Origin: Dongia rigui
Lineage (GTDB): Bacteria; Pseudomonadota; Alphaproteobacteria; Dongiales; Dongiaceae
Assembly (NCBI RefSeq): GCF_034044635.1
Contig: NZ_JAXCLX010000002.1
Coordinates: forward strand, 558,001-622,000
Direction: 5' to 3'
DNA length: 64,000 bases
Part shown: in pieces, positions 19,028-28,286 of the stretch
Numbering within the stretch: position 1 is the stretch's first letter
How the letters are laid out: the number at the start of each line of letters is the position of its first letter
Position numbers and translations under genes: made by a program
The notes under the pieces: generated by a model
What the model saw: only the letters and a program-made list of their open reading frames with translations
The model's database searches: none
What the model was told of the DNA's origin: nothing

Positions 19028-19061
19028 CGTCATCCCTGGGGATGACGCCCATAATTATGGG
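19028..19061. promoter_or_regulatory. Two adjacent palindromes upstream of hppA
   Basis: CGTCATCCC-TG-GGGATGACG (19028-19047) is a near-minimal REP-type palindrome, followed directly by the perfect 14-base palindrome CCCATAATTATGGG (19048-19061). They sit about 40 bases before a candidate hppA promoter and could be an operator or a repeat remnant. Confidence 0.45.
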
Positions 19062-19100
19062 TATATTCCAGCCAAAACCAGCCGTTTAGACCCCCTTCGG

Positions 19101-19129
19101 TTGCAAGGCCATGCCACTTCCTTTATCGT
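19101..19129 (+). promoter_or_regulatory. Candidate promoter of hppA
   Basis: TTGCAA (19101-19106) and TATCGT (19124-19129) are separated by 17 bases, a good sigma-70-type spacing, about 112 bases before the hppA start. The match is by eye and the -10 is only moderate. Confidence 0.4.
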
Positions 19130-19241
19130 CCGCCCGCTAAAAATGATCGCCACAGGTGACTTCGATCGCCTCGTTCCAGGCCTTCGATCGACCCCCAAGC
19201 GGCGGCGTGCTCGTTCAAATTCTTAATTAGGGGATACAAGA

Positions 19242-21317
19242 ATGGACTCTTCCTGGCTTTGGGGCGTGATTGCCTGCGGCGTGTTGGCGCTGCTCTACGG
19301 CGCCTGGGCGACCAAATCGGTGCTCGCTGAGAGCGCCGGTACGGCGCGGATGCAAGAGATTGCCGCCGCCATTCAAGAAGGCGCCGGCGCTTACCTCAAC
19401 AAGCAATACACCGCCATCGGTCTGGTCGGCATCGTCGTCGCCATCATTCTTGGCTTCTTCCTTTCGGGCCTGTCGGCCCTGGGCTTCGTCATCGGCGCCG
19501 TGCTGTCGGGTGTCACGGGCTATGTCGGCATGAATGTGTCGGTTCGCGCCAACGTCCGTACCGCGGAAGCGGCGCGCAAGGGCCTCGCGCCCGCGCTCGC
19601 GGTCGCGGCGAAATCGGGCGGCATCACCGGCATGCTGGTGGTCGGCCTCGGCCTCCTCGGCGTCGCCGGCTACTATGCCTTCCTGAAGAATTCCGGCGTC
19701 GAAATGCGCGCGATGCTGGAAGCGCTGGTCGGCCTCTCCTTCGGTGCGTCGCTGATCTCGATCTTCGCGCGTCTGGGTGGCGGCATCTTCACCAAGGGCG
19801 CCGATGTCGGCGCCGACCTCGTCGGCAAGATCGAAGCCGGTATCCCGGAAGATGATCCCCGCAACCCCGCCGTCATCGCCGACAATGTGGGCGACAATGT
19901 GGGCGATTGTGCCGGCATGGCCGCCGATCTGTTCGAAACCTTCGCGGTCACGGTGGTTGCCACCATGCTGCTGGCCTCGATCTTCTTCACGGGGCCTGCC
20001 CAGGAACAGCTGATGCTGCTGCCGCTCCTCATCTGCGGTGCCAGTGTCATCGGCTCGGTCATCGGCATGTTCTTCATCAAGCTGGGGTCCAGCAACAACA
20101 TCATGGGGGCCCTCTATAAGGGCCTCATCGCCGCCAGCGTCATCTCGCTCGTGCTGATTGCGGTCCTGGTCAACAAGGTGGTTGGCTTCGACCTCATTGA
20201 AGGCACGCTGACCGGCATGAACATCGTGTGGTGTGCCGTGATCGGTCTTGCCGTCACCGGCCTCCTGGTCTGGATCACCGAATACTACACCTCGACGGCC
20301 TATCGTCCGGTGCGGTCGGTGGCGCAGGCGTCGACCACGGGCCATGCCACCAACATCATCCAGGGCCTGGCGGTGTCGATGGAAGCCTGCGCCCTGCCGG
20401 TGCTGGTCATCTCGGCCGCCATCGTCGGTGCCTACAGCCTCGGCGGTCTCTATGGCATCTCGATCGCCGCCACGACCATGCTGTCGCTGGCGGGCATCGT
20501 CGTCGCCCTCGATGCTTACGGCCCGGTCACCGACAATGCCGGCGGCATCGCCGAAATGTCGGAACTGCCGCCCGAGGTGCGCAAGGTGACGGATGCCCTC
20601 GACGCGGTCGGCAACACCACGAAGGCCGTGACCAAGGGCTATGCCATCGGTTCGGCGGCGCTCGCGGCCCTGGTGCTGTTTGCTGCCTATACCGAGGATC
20701 TGAAGCACTACTTCCCGCAGCTCACCGACGTGATCAAGTTCGAACTCAACAACCCCTATGTGGTCATCGGCCTGTTCATCGGCGGCGCTCTGCCGTTCCT
20801 GTTCGGCGCCATGGGCATGATGGCGGTGGGTCGTGCGGCGGGTTCGGTCGTCATCGAAGTGCGTCGTCAGTTCAAGGAGATCCCCGGCATCATGGAAGGC
20901 CGCGCCAAGCCGGAATACGGCAAGGCCGTCGCCCTCCTGACCACCGCGGCGATCAAGGAAATGATCATTCCGTCCTTGCTGCCGGTGGCGGCGCCGATCG
21001 TGCTCTACTTCGTCGTCTCGATCGTGGCGGGGCAGGCCGAAGGCTTCATCGCGTTGGGTGCGATGCTGCTCGGCACCATCGTCACCGGTCTCTTCGTCGC
21101 CATCCAGATGACCTCGGGTGGTGGCGCCTGGGATAACGCGAAGAAGTACATCGAAGACGGCCATCACGGCGGCAAGGGCTCCGACGCCCATAAGGCCGCG
21201 GTGACGGGCGACACGGTCGGCGATCCCTACAAGGACACTGCCGGTCCCGCCGTCAACCCGATGATCAAGATCACCAACATCGTGGCGCTGTTGCTCTTGG
21301 CAGCACTCGCCCACTGA
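19242..21317 (+). CDS. hppA: Membrane-bound proton-pumping pyrophosphatase
   Basis: A 691-residue H+-translocating inorganic pyrophosphatase, an inner-membrane enzyme with about 16 helices that couples pyrophosphate hydrolysis to proton export. The substrate-binding motif is [20 protein letters not shown] followed by [17 protein letters not shown], and the late motif is [29 protein letters not shown] carries Lys at the position that marks the K+-independent class known from Rhodospirillum rubrum. It is monocistronic, with its own upstream region and terminator. Confidence 0.96.
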   Translation: MDSSWLWGVIACGVLALLYGAWATKSVLAESAGTARMQEIAAAIQEGAGAYLNKQYTAIGLVGIVVAIILGFFLSGLSALGFVIGAVLSGVTGYVGMNVSVRANVRTAEAARKGLAPALAVAAKSGGITGMLVVGLGLLGVAGYYAFLKNSGVEMRAMLEALVGLSFGASLISIFARLGGGIFTKGADVGADLVGKIEAGIPEDDPRNPAVIADNVGDNVGDCAGMAADLFETFAVTVVATMLLASIFFTGPAQEQLMLLPLLICGASVIGSVIGMFFIKLGSSNNIMGALYKGLIAASVISLVLIAVLVNKVVGFDLIEGTLTGMNIVWCAVIGLAVTGLLVWITEYYTSTAYRPVRSVAQASTTGHATNIIQGLAVSMEACALPVLVISAAIVGAYSLGGLYGISIAATTMLSLAGIVVALDAYGPVTDNAGGIAEMSELPPEVRKVTDALDAVGNTTKAVTKGYAIGSAALAALVLFAAYTEDLKHYFPQLTDVIKFELNNPYVVIGLFIGGALPFLFGAMGMMAVGRAAGSVVIEVRRQFKEIPGIMEGRAKPEYGKAVALLTTAAIKEMIIPSLLPVAAPIVLYFVVSIVAGQAEGFIALGAMLLGTIVTGLFVAIQMTSGGGAWDNAKKYIEDGHHGGKGSDAHKAAVTGDTVGDPYKDTAGPAVNPMIKITNIVALLLLAALAH

Positions 21318-21338
21318 TCTTGCTACAGTAAGTGAAGC

Positions 21339-21375
21339 AAGCCCTGGCCGAGCGATCGGCCGGGGCTTTTTCTTT
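21339..21375 (+). terminator. Rho-independent terminator after hppA
   Basis: AAGCCCTGGCCG (21339-21350) pairs with CGGCCGGGGCTT (21357-21368), a 12-bp stem with one T-G pair and a 6-base loop, followed by a T-rich tail (TTTCTTT). Confidence 0.88.
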
Positions 21376-21480
21376 GGGCGTCAGGTGGTTCTGCCGGTCA
21401 TGCGAAACTGGCACTTGCGGGGCGCGGTTGCGGGCGGCACTTAAGGCGCTCCCGGCAATCGGATCGGACCACCGCCTATC

Positions 21481-22350
21481 ATGAAGCTCGCCAGCATTCT
21501 CCTTCCCATCGGCGCCTTGCTGGTCGCCATGGTGTCGATCCAGGCCGGCGCCTCCTTTGCCAAGGCGCTGTTCCCAGCCGTGGGCGCAGAAGGGACGACG
21601 GCTTTGCGCTTAGGGTTTGGCGCGCTGATGCTCACCTTGGTGCTGCGGCCATGGCGGGCCAGGATTTCCAGGGCCAATTGGCGGATCCTGGCACTCTATG
21701 GCGTCGTGCTGGGGCTGATGAATCTCTGCTACTACATGTCGCTCACGCGCATTCCGCTCGGCATCGCTGCGGCGATCGAATTCACCGGGCCGCTGGCGGT
21801 GGCAGTCTGCACCTCGCGGCGCCGGATCGATCTCATTTGGGTGGCGCTGGCGGCTTGCGGCTTGCTGCTGCTCCTGCCGCTCGATACGTCGAGCGACGCG
21901 CTCGACCCGATCGGCGTCCTCTACGCATTGCTCGCCGGGGCGGGGTGGGGGACTTATGTCATCATCGGCAAGCGTGCGGGCAATGCCCTGGGCAGTGCTA
22001 CGCCGGCACTCGGCATGATTATCGGTGCGCTGGTGGTATTGCCTTTCGGTGTCGCCCAGGCGGGGATCGCGCTGCTCTCACCCGCCTTGCTACCGACGGC
22101 ATTGCTGGTGGCGGCCCTGTCGAGCGCCATTCCGTTTGCCCTTGAAATGGTGGCGTTGCGGCGCCTGCCGCCACAGACCTACGGCACCCTCACCAGCATG
22201 GAACCCGCGATCGGCGCGCTGGCCGGGCTCGTCATCCTCCATGAGGCACTGCCTGTGATGCAGTGGCTGGCGATCGGTCTCATTATCTCGGCCTCGATCG
22301 GCACGACGCTGGCGATCAGGCCGGAGCCTGTCGTTCCGCTGCCCGATTGA
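21481..22350 (+). CDS. EamA/RhtA-like amino-acid exporter
   Basis: A 289-residue drug/metabolite-superfamily transporter with about ten hydrophobic segments in two EamA repeats. Segments such as SIQAGASFAKALFP, ALRLGFGALMLT, YYMSLTRIPLGIAAAIEFTG and PAIGALAGLVILHE are close to RhtA, the threonine/homoserine exporter. The exact substrate remains an inference. It converges on bamE, with 18 bases between the stops. Confidence 0.82.
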   Translation: MKLASILLPIGALLVAMVSIQAGASFAKALFPAVGAEGTTALRLGFGALMLTLVLRPWRARISRANWRILALYGVVLGLMNLCYYMSLTRIPLGIAAAIEFTGPLAVAVCTSRRRIDLIWVALAACGLLLLLPLDTSSDALDPIGVLYALLAGAGWGTYVIIGKRAGNALGSATPALGMIIGALVVLPFGVAQAGIALLSPALLPTALLVAALSSAIPFALEMVALRRLPPQTYGTLTSMEPAIGALAGLVILHEALPVMQWLAIGLIISASIGTTLAIRPEPVVPLPD

Positions 22351-22368
22351 ACCGGAACGAGAACCGCT

Positions 22369-22899
22369 TCAGACGCCGCCGGGCGCGCCGGTGGTGCCGG
22401 TCGGACCCGTGTTCGGGCCGCTCTTGTCCGGGCTGAAGCGGCCGAAATTGCCAAGCAGCTGCTGGATGATCGTCAGCTCATTGCCGTGGGTCGGCGTGGT
22501 GCGGTCGACCATGGCGACCAAGCGGCCGTCGGTCTGGTCATAGATCTTCATGTCCTCGACGATGCCCTGGGCGTCGAAGCTGATGGCAAGCACCCCCTGG
22601 TCGATGGTATCCGGATCGAAGAAGGCGGTCTGGGCCGTGCGCTTGGAGATGTAATACCAGGTGTCGTCGCCGAAGGTCCCTGTGGTGGAGGGGGAACCCA
22701 GCAGCTGCTCGACCCGGTTCTTGTCATCCTGGCCCGGCAAGATCTGCACGACCTGATCCTCATCCGGGACATTGCCGTGCTGCAGGATCTTCTGCTGGCA
22801 GCCGCCGAGCAGGATGCCCACACCCAAGGCACCGGCCAGAACAAGGCGTCGCGCCGGGCGCCAAGTGGAAAAGAGGGGCTGATGTTGCGCCATAAGCAT
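22369..22899 (-). CDS. bamE: Outer membrane protein assembly factor BamE
   Basis: A 176-residue outer-membrane lipoprotein of the BAM complex. The lipobox is LLGGC, followed by the SmpA/OmlA domain: ILQHGNVPDEDQVVQI, RVEQLLGSPST and TWYYIS. The C-terminal 30 residues are Gly/Pro/Thr-rich and extend past the usual domain. The start is MLM at 22899 or the second Met at 22893; the frame upstream is open but lacks family similarity. Divergent from the chaperone gene at 23081. Confidence 0.92.
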   Translation of the reverse strand: MLMAQHQPLFSTWRPARRLVLAGALGVGILLGGCQQKILQHGNVPDEDQVVQILPGQDDKNRVEQLLGSPSTTGTFGDDTWYYISKRTAQTAFFDPDTIDQGVLAISFDAQGIVEDMKIYDQTDGRLVAMVDRTTPTHGNELTIIQQLLGNFGRFSPDKSGPNTGPTGTTGAPGGV

Positions 22900-23080
22900 G
22901 ATCCCAGGGACTGCCAAACCTGTTGCACCGTCCCGGCCCCGAAAGTACGGTCCCCTCGAAAGTTGGGACCGGCTGCGGCCGGTAGCTGCTCGGGCGGCAA
23001 ATTCGCACCGCCCACCGATGCCGTCAAGGCGCGGGTACGGCGATGGACCCGGGCGGGATCGAGTTGGAAAGGGTAACGGC

Positions 23081-23668
23081 GTGGCGCAATCGGCGTTGGG
23101 CAATCTCATTGCCAAGGTCCTCAAAGGGCCGGGTTCGGACAAGCTGACCGCGGCCAAGCTGTTCGAGCGGCTGGTCGCCCAGTCCCGCATCCGCGTGTTT
23201 TATGAGCAGTTCGGCGTGCCGGATTCGGTCGATGGTCGCTTCGACATGGTGGTGCTGCATACCTTTCTGATCTTCCAGCGGCTGCGCGGCCAAGGCGACG
23301 GGGCGGCGCAACTTGCCCAGGCGCTCTATGACACCCTGATCCTCGATCTCGAAGCCTCGCTGAGGCAGCTGGGGGCGGGGGATGTCGGCGTGGGCAAGCG
23401 CATCCGGGTCATGACCGAGGCGCTGCAGGGGCGGATCCGGGCCTATGAAACGGCGCTGGCTGGCAGCCCGCTCGACCTTGAAGCGGCCTTGCGGCGCAAC
23501 ATCTATGGCACAACGGAGCCCAGCACCGAGGCGGCGCGGGCCATGGCGGATTACCTGCGGCGCGGCAAGGAACTGGCCGACCGCCAGCCCTTGGATCGAA
23601 TCCAGCGCGGGATTTTCGAGTTTCCGTCACCCCCCGCTTTGGACGCCAAAAATTACCAATTGGATTGA
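23081..23668 (+). CDS. Ubiquinol-cytochrome c chaperone family protein
   Basis: A 195-residue homologue of mitochondrial Cbp3/UQCC1, which assists cytochrome b/bc1 assembly. The recognisable run is ARIRVFYEQFGVPDS-like (here SRIRVFYEQFGVPDSVDGRF), then HTFLIFQRL, DLEASLRQLGAGDVGVGKRI and RNIYG. The GTG start at 23081 follows GAAAGGG. It is head-to-tail with the DUF177 gene, 2 bases apart, which is the standard alphaproteobacterial order. Confidence 0.87.
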   Translation: MAQSALGNLIAKVLKGPGSDKLTAAKLFERLVAQSRIRVFYEQFGVPDSVDGRFDMVVLHTFLIFQRLRGQGDGAAQLAQALYDTLILDLEASLRQLGAGDVGVGKRIRVMTEALQGRIRAYETALAGSPLDLEAALRRNIYGTTEPSTEAARAMADYLRRGKELADRQPLDRIQRGIFEFPSPPALDAKNYQLD

Positions 23669-23670
23669 AA

Positions 23671-24228
23671 ATGAGCGAGCATAGCGCTGATATTTCAGTA
23701 TTTTCGCGGCAGATCGAGGCGGCTTCAGTGAGCCCCCGGGCGACCGAGCGCCAGCTTGAGGCCGGTCCTGCCGAGCGCACCGCCCTGGCGGAGGTTTTGG
23801 AGTTGCAGGCGATCGACCGGCTGGTGGCGACGCTCCACCTGCGGCGCCTGGCTTCCGGCTTGGTCGAGGTCACGGGCGATCTGGAAAGCGAGGTCGTGCA
23901 GACCTGCGTCATCACCCTGGAACCGGTCCCGGCGCAAATCCGCGAGCATTTCCGCCTGACTTTCGGAGATGCCGAACCCGAGCCCGCCTTGAGCGAAATC
24001 GACATCCATTTTGACGATTCGGACCCGCCGGAGCCGATTGTGGACGGCAAGATCGACCTCGGCGCCCTGGTTGCCGAGCAGCTCTCATTGGCGCTCGACC
24101 CTTATCCCCGCAAGGAAGGGGCGGTTGTGCCTGAGGAATTTGCGCCTAGTCCGGCGGAAATCCACCAGTTGGAGGCCCCGGCTGCTACCCGCAAGCCCTT
24201 TGCCGGGCTTGATAAACTGAAGAAATAG
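23671..24228 (+). CDS. DUF177 (YceD-like) protein
   Basis: A 185-residue DUF177 protein, the family that precedes rpmF in many bacteria and has been linked to 23S rRNA maturation. Seen here are LEVTGDLESEVVQTCVITLEP-like (GLVEVTGDLESEVVQTCVIT), a strongly acidic middle part and IDLGALVAEQLSLALDPYPRK. Only one Cys of the usual CxxC-like pair is present. An in-frame TTG at 23665 is the alternative start. Confidence 0.85.
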   Translation: MSEHSADISVFSRQIEAASVSPRATERQLEAGPAERTALAEVLELQAIDRLVATLHLRRLASGLVEVTGDLESEVVQTCVITLEPVPAQIREHFRLTFGDAEPEPALSEIDIHFDDSDPPEPIVDGKIDLGALVAEQLSLALDPYPRKEGAVVPEEFAPSPAEIHQLEAPAATRKPFAGLDKLKK

Positions 24229-24326
24229 GTCCGGCCCCGTCGGTTCGGGCACTGCCCGAATACGCATTGTTTCGGGCCAGCGCCCCCTTGCGTTCCTGGG
24301 GGATTTTCGATATCTACCCGCCCATT

Positions 24327-24353
24327 GGCGGCTTTTGCCGCCGCTATTTTTTT
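24327..24353 (+). terminator. Terminator-like hairpin in the rpmF leader
   Basis: GGCGGC-TTTT-GCCGCC at 24327-24342 is followed by GCTA and a run of seven or more T (24346-24353). It ends only about 17 bases before the rpmF start, so it cannot simply separate rpmF from its own promoter; it may attenuate rpmF or trim the upstream transcript. Confidence 0.7.
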
Positions 24354-24369
24354 GTGAAGAGAGTGGATC

Positions 24370-24564
24370 ATGGCAGTCCCCAAGAAGAAAACCAGCAAGT
24401 CGCGCCGTGATATGCGTCGCAGCCACCACGCGCTGACGGTCAGTTCGTCGGCCGAGTGCTCGAACTGTGGCGAGCTGAAGCGCCCGCATCACGTCTGTGG
24501 CTCCTGCGGCCATTACGATGGCCGTGAGGTCGTCGCGCAGGGTACTGAGGCGGACGCAGCGTAA
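24370..24564 (+). CDS. rpmF: 50S ribosomal protein bL32
   Basis: A 64-residue ribosomal protein. [20 protein letters not shown] is the canonical N-terminus, and a zinc-type CSNCG...CGSCG arrangement ([18 protein letters not shown]) is intact. Positioned between DUF177 and plsX as in most bacteria. The ribosome binding site is GAAGAGAG. Confidence 0.97.
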   Translation: MAVPKKKTSKSRRDMRRSHHALTVSSSAECSNCGELKRPHHVCGSCGHYDGREVVAQGTEADAA

Positions 24565-24604
24565 CTCCGAACCCGCTGCTATGATGGCCGGGAAGGAGTG
24601 ACGG

Positions 24605-25657
24605 GTGGGCAGCACCAGCCTGGCTATATCTTTAGACGCAATGGGTGGCGACAACGCGCCTGACATGGTGGTCAGGGGCGCAGATATCGCGCGCCAGCGT
24701 TTCCCCAACGTGCATTTCCTGATGTTCGGTGACGAGGCACGCCTCAAGCCCATGCTTGATGCGCTGCCGGAACTCGCCAAGGTCAGCACCATCCGCCATA
24801 CCGATTCCATCGTCTCGATGGACGACAAGCCGAGCCAGGCGCTGCGCGCCGGCCGGCAATCCTCGATGCGCCTGGCCATCGACGCCGTCCATGCAGGCGA
24901 AGCCGGCGCCTGCGTCTCCGCCGGCAATACCGGTGCCTTAATGGCGATGGCGAAGTTCGTCCTCAAGACCATGCCTGGGATCGATCGGCCGGCGATCGCC
25001 TCGTTCTTTCCGACCATGCGCTCGGAGAGCGTCATGCTCGATCTCGGCGCCAATGTGCAATGCGATGCCAACAATCTGGTGCAGTTTGCCGTGATGGGGA
25101 ACGTGTTCGCGCGCCTGGTGCTGGGCGTGCAGCAGCCCAGCATGGGCATCCTCAATGTCGGTGCCGAGGAACTCAAAGGCCATGATGCGGTGAAGGTTGC
25201 GGCGGCGATCCTGCGCGACGTGCCGCTGCCCGGCAAATTCGTCGGCTTCGTCGAAGGCGACGATATCGCCAAGGGCACGGTCGATGTCGTGGTCACCGAC
25301 GGCTTCACCGGCAACATCGCGCTAAAGACCATCGAAGGTACCGTGAAGCTCTATGGCCATTGGCTGAAGCAGACCTTCTCTGCCTCGCTGTGGTCCAAGA
25401 TCGCCTATCTCTTCGCCAGGCCCGCCCTCAATGGCCTCCGGGCCCAGGTCGACCCACGGCGCTATAACGGGGCGATTTTGATGGGTCTCAACGGCATTTG
25501 CGTCAAAAGCCATGGCGGCACCGATTCCTACGGCTTTGCCAATGCCATCGGTGTTGCAGTAAACATGGTGCAGAATGACGCCATGGAGCGTATGCGGCAG
25601 GACATTGCCCAACTCATGGCAATCCCGGGTGCCGAGGCTGTCGCTGCGGCCCTTTAA
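24605..25657 (+). CDS. plsX: Phosphate acyltransferase PlsX
   Basis: A 350-residue enzyme that makes acyl-phosphate from acyl-ACP for phospholipid synthesis. Motifs are ISLDAMGGDNAPDMVV, SAGNTGALMA, LDLGANVQCDA, GILNVGAEELKG and VVTDGFTGNIALKT. The GTG start at 24605 follows GAAGGAGTG. It sits in the rpmF-plsX-fabH order that couples ribosome protein and lipid synthesis. Confidence 0.96.
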   Translation: MGSTSLAISLDAMGGDNAPDMVVRGADIARQRFPNVHFLMFGDEARLKPMLDALPELAKVSTIRHTDSIVSMDDKPSQALRAGRQSSMRLAIDAVHAGEAGACVSAGNTGALMAMAKFVLKTMPGIDRPAIASFFPTMRSESVMLDLGANVQCDANNLVQFAVMGNVFARLVLGVQQPSMGILNVGAEELKGHDAVKVAAAILRDVPLPGKFVGFVEGDDIAKGTVDVVVTDGFTGNIALKTIEGTVKLYGHWLKQTFSASLWSKIAYLFARPALNGLRAQVDPRRYNGAILMGLNGICVKSHGGTDSYGFANAIGVAVNMVQNDAMERMRQDIAQLMAIPGAEAVAAAL

Positions 25658-25743
25658 CGGCATTCCATCTGTAATAACAATCTGTTAAATAAGCTTTTTC
25701 CGGCGCGAGACTATCCCCGGTTCACATATCGCGAAGATCGACC

Positions 25744-26718
25744 ATGGCCCGCAGATCCCTCCTTCTCTCCGCCGGCAGCTACCTTCCCAAAGAAATCCTC
25801 ACCAATGCGGAACTCGCCCGACGAGTCGAGACCTCCGACGACTGGATTTCCCAGCGCACCGGCATCCGCCAACGCCATATCGCGGCGCCCGGCGAACTGA
25901 CCTCCGACCTCGCGGTCCATGCCGCCGAGCAGGCGCTCCATCATGCGGGCCTGCGCGGTGCCGATATCGACATGCTGGTGGTGGCCACGACGACCCCGGA
26001 CCATACCTTTCCGGCGACCGCCACCAAGGTGCAGCAGCGCCTCGGCATGAAGGGCGGCTTTGCGATGGACGTGCAGGCCGTGTGCTCGGGCTTCGTCTAC
26101 GCTTTGGCGACGGCCGACAATTTCATTCGCGTGGGGCAGGCGCATCGCGCCCTGGTCATCGGCGCGGAGACCTTCTCGCGCATCCTCGACTGGAAGGACC
26201 GGAACACCTGCGTCCTTTTCGGCGACGGTGCTGGCGCTGTCGTGCTCGAGGCAGGCGAGGGCAACGGCACTTCGAAGGATCGGGGGATCCTTTGCACGCA
26301 TCTTTTTTCGGACGGGTCATATTACGACAAGCTCTATGTCGATGGCGGTCCGTCGGCGACACAGACGACCGGCGTCGTCCACATGGAAGGGAAAGAAGTC
26401 TTCCGCCATGCGGTCGTCAATCTGGCAGCGGCGGTCGATGCCGCCATCGCCTCGGCCGGCATCACGCCCGATGATGTGGATTGGCTGGTGCCGCATCAGG
26501 CGAATCGGCGCATCATCGACAGCATGGGCAGCAAGCTCAAACTGCCGCCCGAGAAAGTGGTCGTCACCATCGACCGCCACGCCAACACATCTGCAGCCTC
26601 GATCCCCCTGGCATTGGCAGAAGCCGTCAATGACGGCCGCATCCAGCGCGGCCAGCTGGTCCTCATGGAAGCTATGGGTGGTGGCTTCACCTGGGGTTCG
26701 GCCTTGATTCGCTACTGA
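25744..26718 (+). CDS. fabH: 3-oxoacyl-[ACP] synthase III (FabH)
   Basis: A 324-residue KAS III that starts fatty-acid synthesis by condensing acetyl-CoA with malonyl-ACP. The Cys-His-Asn triad is visible in [22 protein letters not shown] and [13 protein letters not shown]. The N-terminus [16 protein letters not shown] is typical. An 86-base AT-rich gap separates it from plsX and may hold a promoter. Confidence 0.96.
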   Translation: MARRSLLLSAGSYLPKEILTNAELARRVETSDDWISQRTGIRQRHIAAPGELTSDLAVHAAEQALHHAGLRGADIDMLVVATTTPDHTFPATATKVQQRLGMKGGFAMDVQAVCSGFVYALATADNFIRVGQAHRALVIGAETFSRILDWKDRNTCVLFGDGAGAVVLEAGEGNGTSKDRGILCTHLFSDGSYYDKLYVDGGPSATQTTGVVHMEGKEVFRHAVVNLAAAVDAAIASAGITPDDVDWLVPHQANRRIIDSMGSKLKLPPEKVVVTIDRHANTSAASIPLALAEAVNDGRIQRGQLVLMEAMGGGFTWGSALIRY

Positions 26719-26782
26719 ATCTTCCGTGACATTGTTGCCGCTTGGCGCACACATATGATTGCGGATCAATGTCGCTCTCTAA

Positions 26783-26811
26783 TTGACTGATTTCAGAGTA
26801 AACGATACGCT
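26783..26811 (+). promoter_or_regulatory. Candidate promoter of ihfA
   Basis: TTGACT (26783-26788) and TACGCT (26806-26811) have a 17-base spacer and lie about 68 bases before the ihfA start. The -35 is strong, the -10 weak. Confidence 0.45.
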
Positions 26812-26878
26812 CCTTCCACTAAACGCGATCGACGTGGGGGCCGGTCGGGTTGGGCACAATAGAAGAAGGGCGGGGGAG

Positions 26879-27187
26879 ATGAAGGGTAACACCATCACGC
26901 GCGCACATCTGGCCGAAGCCGTCTATCAAGAGGTCGGCCTGTCGCGTAACGAATCCGCCGAGCTGGTTGACACCGTGCTCGATGAAGTTTCGCATGCACT
27001 CGTTCGTGGCGAGAGCGTCAAGATCTCGTCCTTCGGCAGCTTCCTCGTGCGTCTCAAGGGCGAGCGTGTTGGCCGCAACCCGAAGACCGGCGAAGAGGTT
27101 CCAATCAAGCCGCGGCGCGTGCTCGTGTTCCGCGCCTCGCATGTCTTGAAGGACCGGGTCAACAAGGGCGCTGAGCAGAAAGCATGA
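26879..27187 (+). CDS. ihfA: Integration host factor, alpha subunit
   Basis: A 102-residue DNA-bending protein of the HU/IHF family. It begins [20 protein letters not shown] and has [12 protein letters not shown] followed by [12 protein letters not shown], the beta-arm tip with the intercalating Pro (NPKTG), then [10 protein letters not shown]. The alpha assignment rests on the E-V-P-I arm and the adjacent MerR gene. The ATG at 26879 follows GGGGGAG; an upstream in-frame stretch from 26783 is not family-like. Confidence 0.93.
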   Translation: MKGNTITRAHLAEAVYQEVGLSRNESAELVDTVLDEVSHALVRGESVKISSFGSFLVRLKGERVGRNPKTGEEVPIKPRRVLVFRASHVLKDRVNKGAEQKA

Positions 27188-27810
27188 GCTCGTCGGCAGA
27201 ACGGCTTCCCGCCGCCGACAGAGGTGCGGGCGACCCCTTGAGCGGCAAGCACGACGCCGCGGCCCAGCGCCGCGCGAATGCGCGCCGGGTCGAAAAGGCC
27301 GCCGGCGCTTTCCGGACCATTTCGGAAGTCGCCGACGACCTCGAAGTCCCGCAGCACGTGCTGCGCTTCTGGGAAACCAAATTCCCGCAGATCAAGCCGA
27401 TGAAGCGGGGCGGTGGCCGCCGCTATTACCGGCCGGAGGACGTGGACTTGCTCCGCGCCATCCGCGGCCTGCTCTATGACCAGGGCTATACGATCAAGGG
27501 CGTCCAGAAGCTGATCCGCGAGGGCGCTTTGCGCCTGGGTGCTGATCTCGCCGAGGTCGAAGCCTTGGGCCTGGGTCCGGACTCCCATGGCAATGGCCAT
27601 GCCGACGGCCACACGGTCGCCGAGGCGGGATTGACCGGCGACGGCGCGACCGACCCGGCCATGGCCGCCAAGATCGGCCAGGCAGCCGCCATGCTGGATT
27701 TGCCGCTCTTCAAGGCCGCCACCCTCGACGAGCGCCAAATGCGCGAGGTGAAGGCCATCACCACCGAACTCGAAGAACTGCGCGACCGCCTGAGGAAGGT
27801 CCTCGGCTGA
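27184..27810 (+). CDS. MerR-family transcriptional regulator
   Basis: A 208-residue regulator. The N-terminal winged helix-turn-helix is seen as [22 protein letters not shown], then [19 protein letters not shown] and [12 protein letters not shown]. The rest is Ala/Gly-rich with a C-terminal helix ([16 protein letters not shown]). It overlaps ihfA by four bases (ATGA), a conserved pair in alphaproteobacteria. The effector and targets are unknown. Confidence 0.9.
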   Translation: MSSSAERLPAADRGAGDPLSGKHDAAAQRRANARRVEKAAGAFRTISEVADDLEVPQHVLRFWETKFPQIKPMKRGGGRRYYRPEDVDLLRAIRGLLYDQGYTIKGVQKLIREGALRLGADLAEVEALGLGPDSHGNGHADGHTVAEAGLTGDGATDPAMAAKIGQAAAMLDLPLFKAATLDERQMREVKAITTELEELRDRLRKVLG

Positions 27811-27838
27811 GCCGGTTCTGATTGTTCTGAATTTTTAG

Positions 27839-27873
27839 GGAAAGCCGGGCCTTCGTGCCGGGCTTTTTCATTT
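27839..27873 (+). terminator. Probable rho-independent terminator after merR
   Basis: AAAGCCGG (27841-27848) pairs with a bulged CCGGGCTTT (27858-27866 region) and is followed by TTTTTCATTT. The stem is imperfect, but its position 30-60 bases after the merR stop supports the call. Confidence 0.65.
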
Positions 27874-27937
27874 AGGAGATGGGGGCGCTGCCCCCATGCC
27901 CCCGCCTCAATAAACCCGGTCATACCAAAATGACTTC

Positions 27938-28024
27938 GTCATCCCCGGGCTTGGCCCGGGGATCCACGAGTTTGCGCGCGACTGAAGGAACTCGTGGATG
28001 CCCGGGCCAAGCCCGGGCATGACG
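27938..28024. repeat. REP-like intergenic palindrome (copy 3)
   Basis: A long inverted repeat: CGTCATCCCCGGGCTTGGCC at the left and GGCCAAGCCCGGGCATGACG at the right, with inner arms ATCCACGAG and CTCGTGGAT around a loop of about 20 bases. It is the best preserved member of the family in this window. Confidence 0.85.
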
Positions 28025-28086
28025 ATGAGGGGGAGCGAAGGCCCTCCCTCCCCATTAACTATTTGCCCCCGCCCGGCTTCTTTACA

Positions 28087-28115
28087 TTGCGCAGGGAGGA
28101 TGGGGCCGCTATATA
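28087..28115 (+). promoter_or_regulatory. Candidate promoter of tRNA-Pro
   Basis: TTGCGC (28087-28092) and TATATA (28110-28115) are 17 bases apart, and GGGCGCGC follows as a possible stringent-type discriminator, about 90 bases before the tRNA. Confidence 0.45.
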
Positions 28116-28207
28116 GGGCGCGCATTCGGCACCCCCTTGGGTTCCGGGATTTATCCCGCCCACAGCCAATGCCCGGACCCCCTCAGCGGGCACCCCGGAT
28201 CGAGCGT

Positions 28208-28284
28208 CGGAGCGTGGCGCAGCCTGGTAGCGCACTAGACTGGGGGTCTAGGGGTCGCAGGTTCAAATCCTGTCGCTCCGACCA
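28208..28284 (+). tRNA. tRNA-Pro (anticodon GGG)
   Basis: A 77-base cloverleaf with acceptor arms CGGAGCG and CGCTCCG, discriminator A and encoded CCA (28282-28284). The anticodon stem CTAGA/TCTAG encloses the loop CTGGGGG, giving anticodon GGG. The T arm contains GGTTCAAATCC. The 3' part from 28237 on is repeated exactly at 39239-39288, which shows that an integrated element rebuilt this end. Confidence 0.96.
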
Positions 28285-28286
28285 TT
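28237..28286 (+). repeat. attL: left 50-bp attachment repeat inside tRNA-Pro
   Basis: This 50-base block, from the anticodon stem to two bases past CCA, is identical to 39239-39288. Sequence differs on both sides (T before the left copy, G before the right; A after the left, T after the right). It is the left crossover site of the integrated element. Confidence 0.93.

Noticed and set aside
19227-21314. 695-residue frame on the minus strand opposite hppA
   Set aside because: High GC makes long antisense frames common. The product is His/Asp/Arg-rich with no recognisable domain, and hppA on the plus strand is unambiguous.
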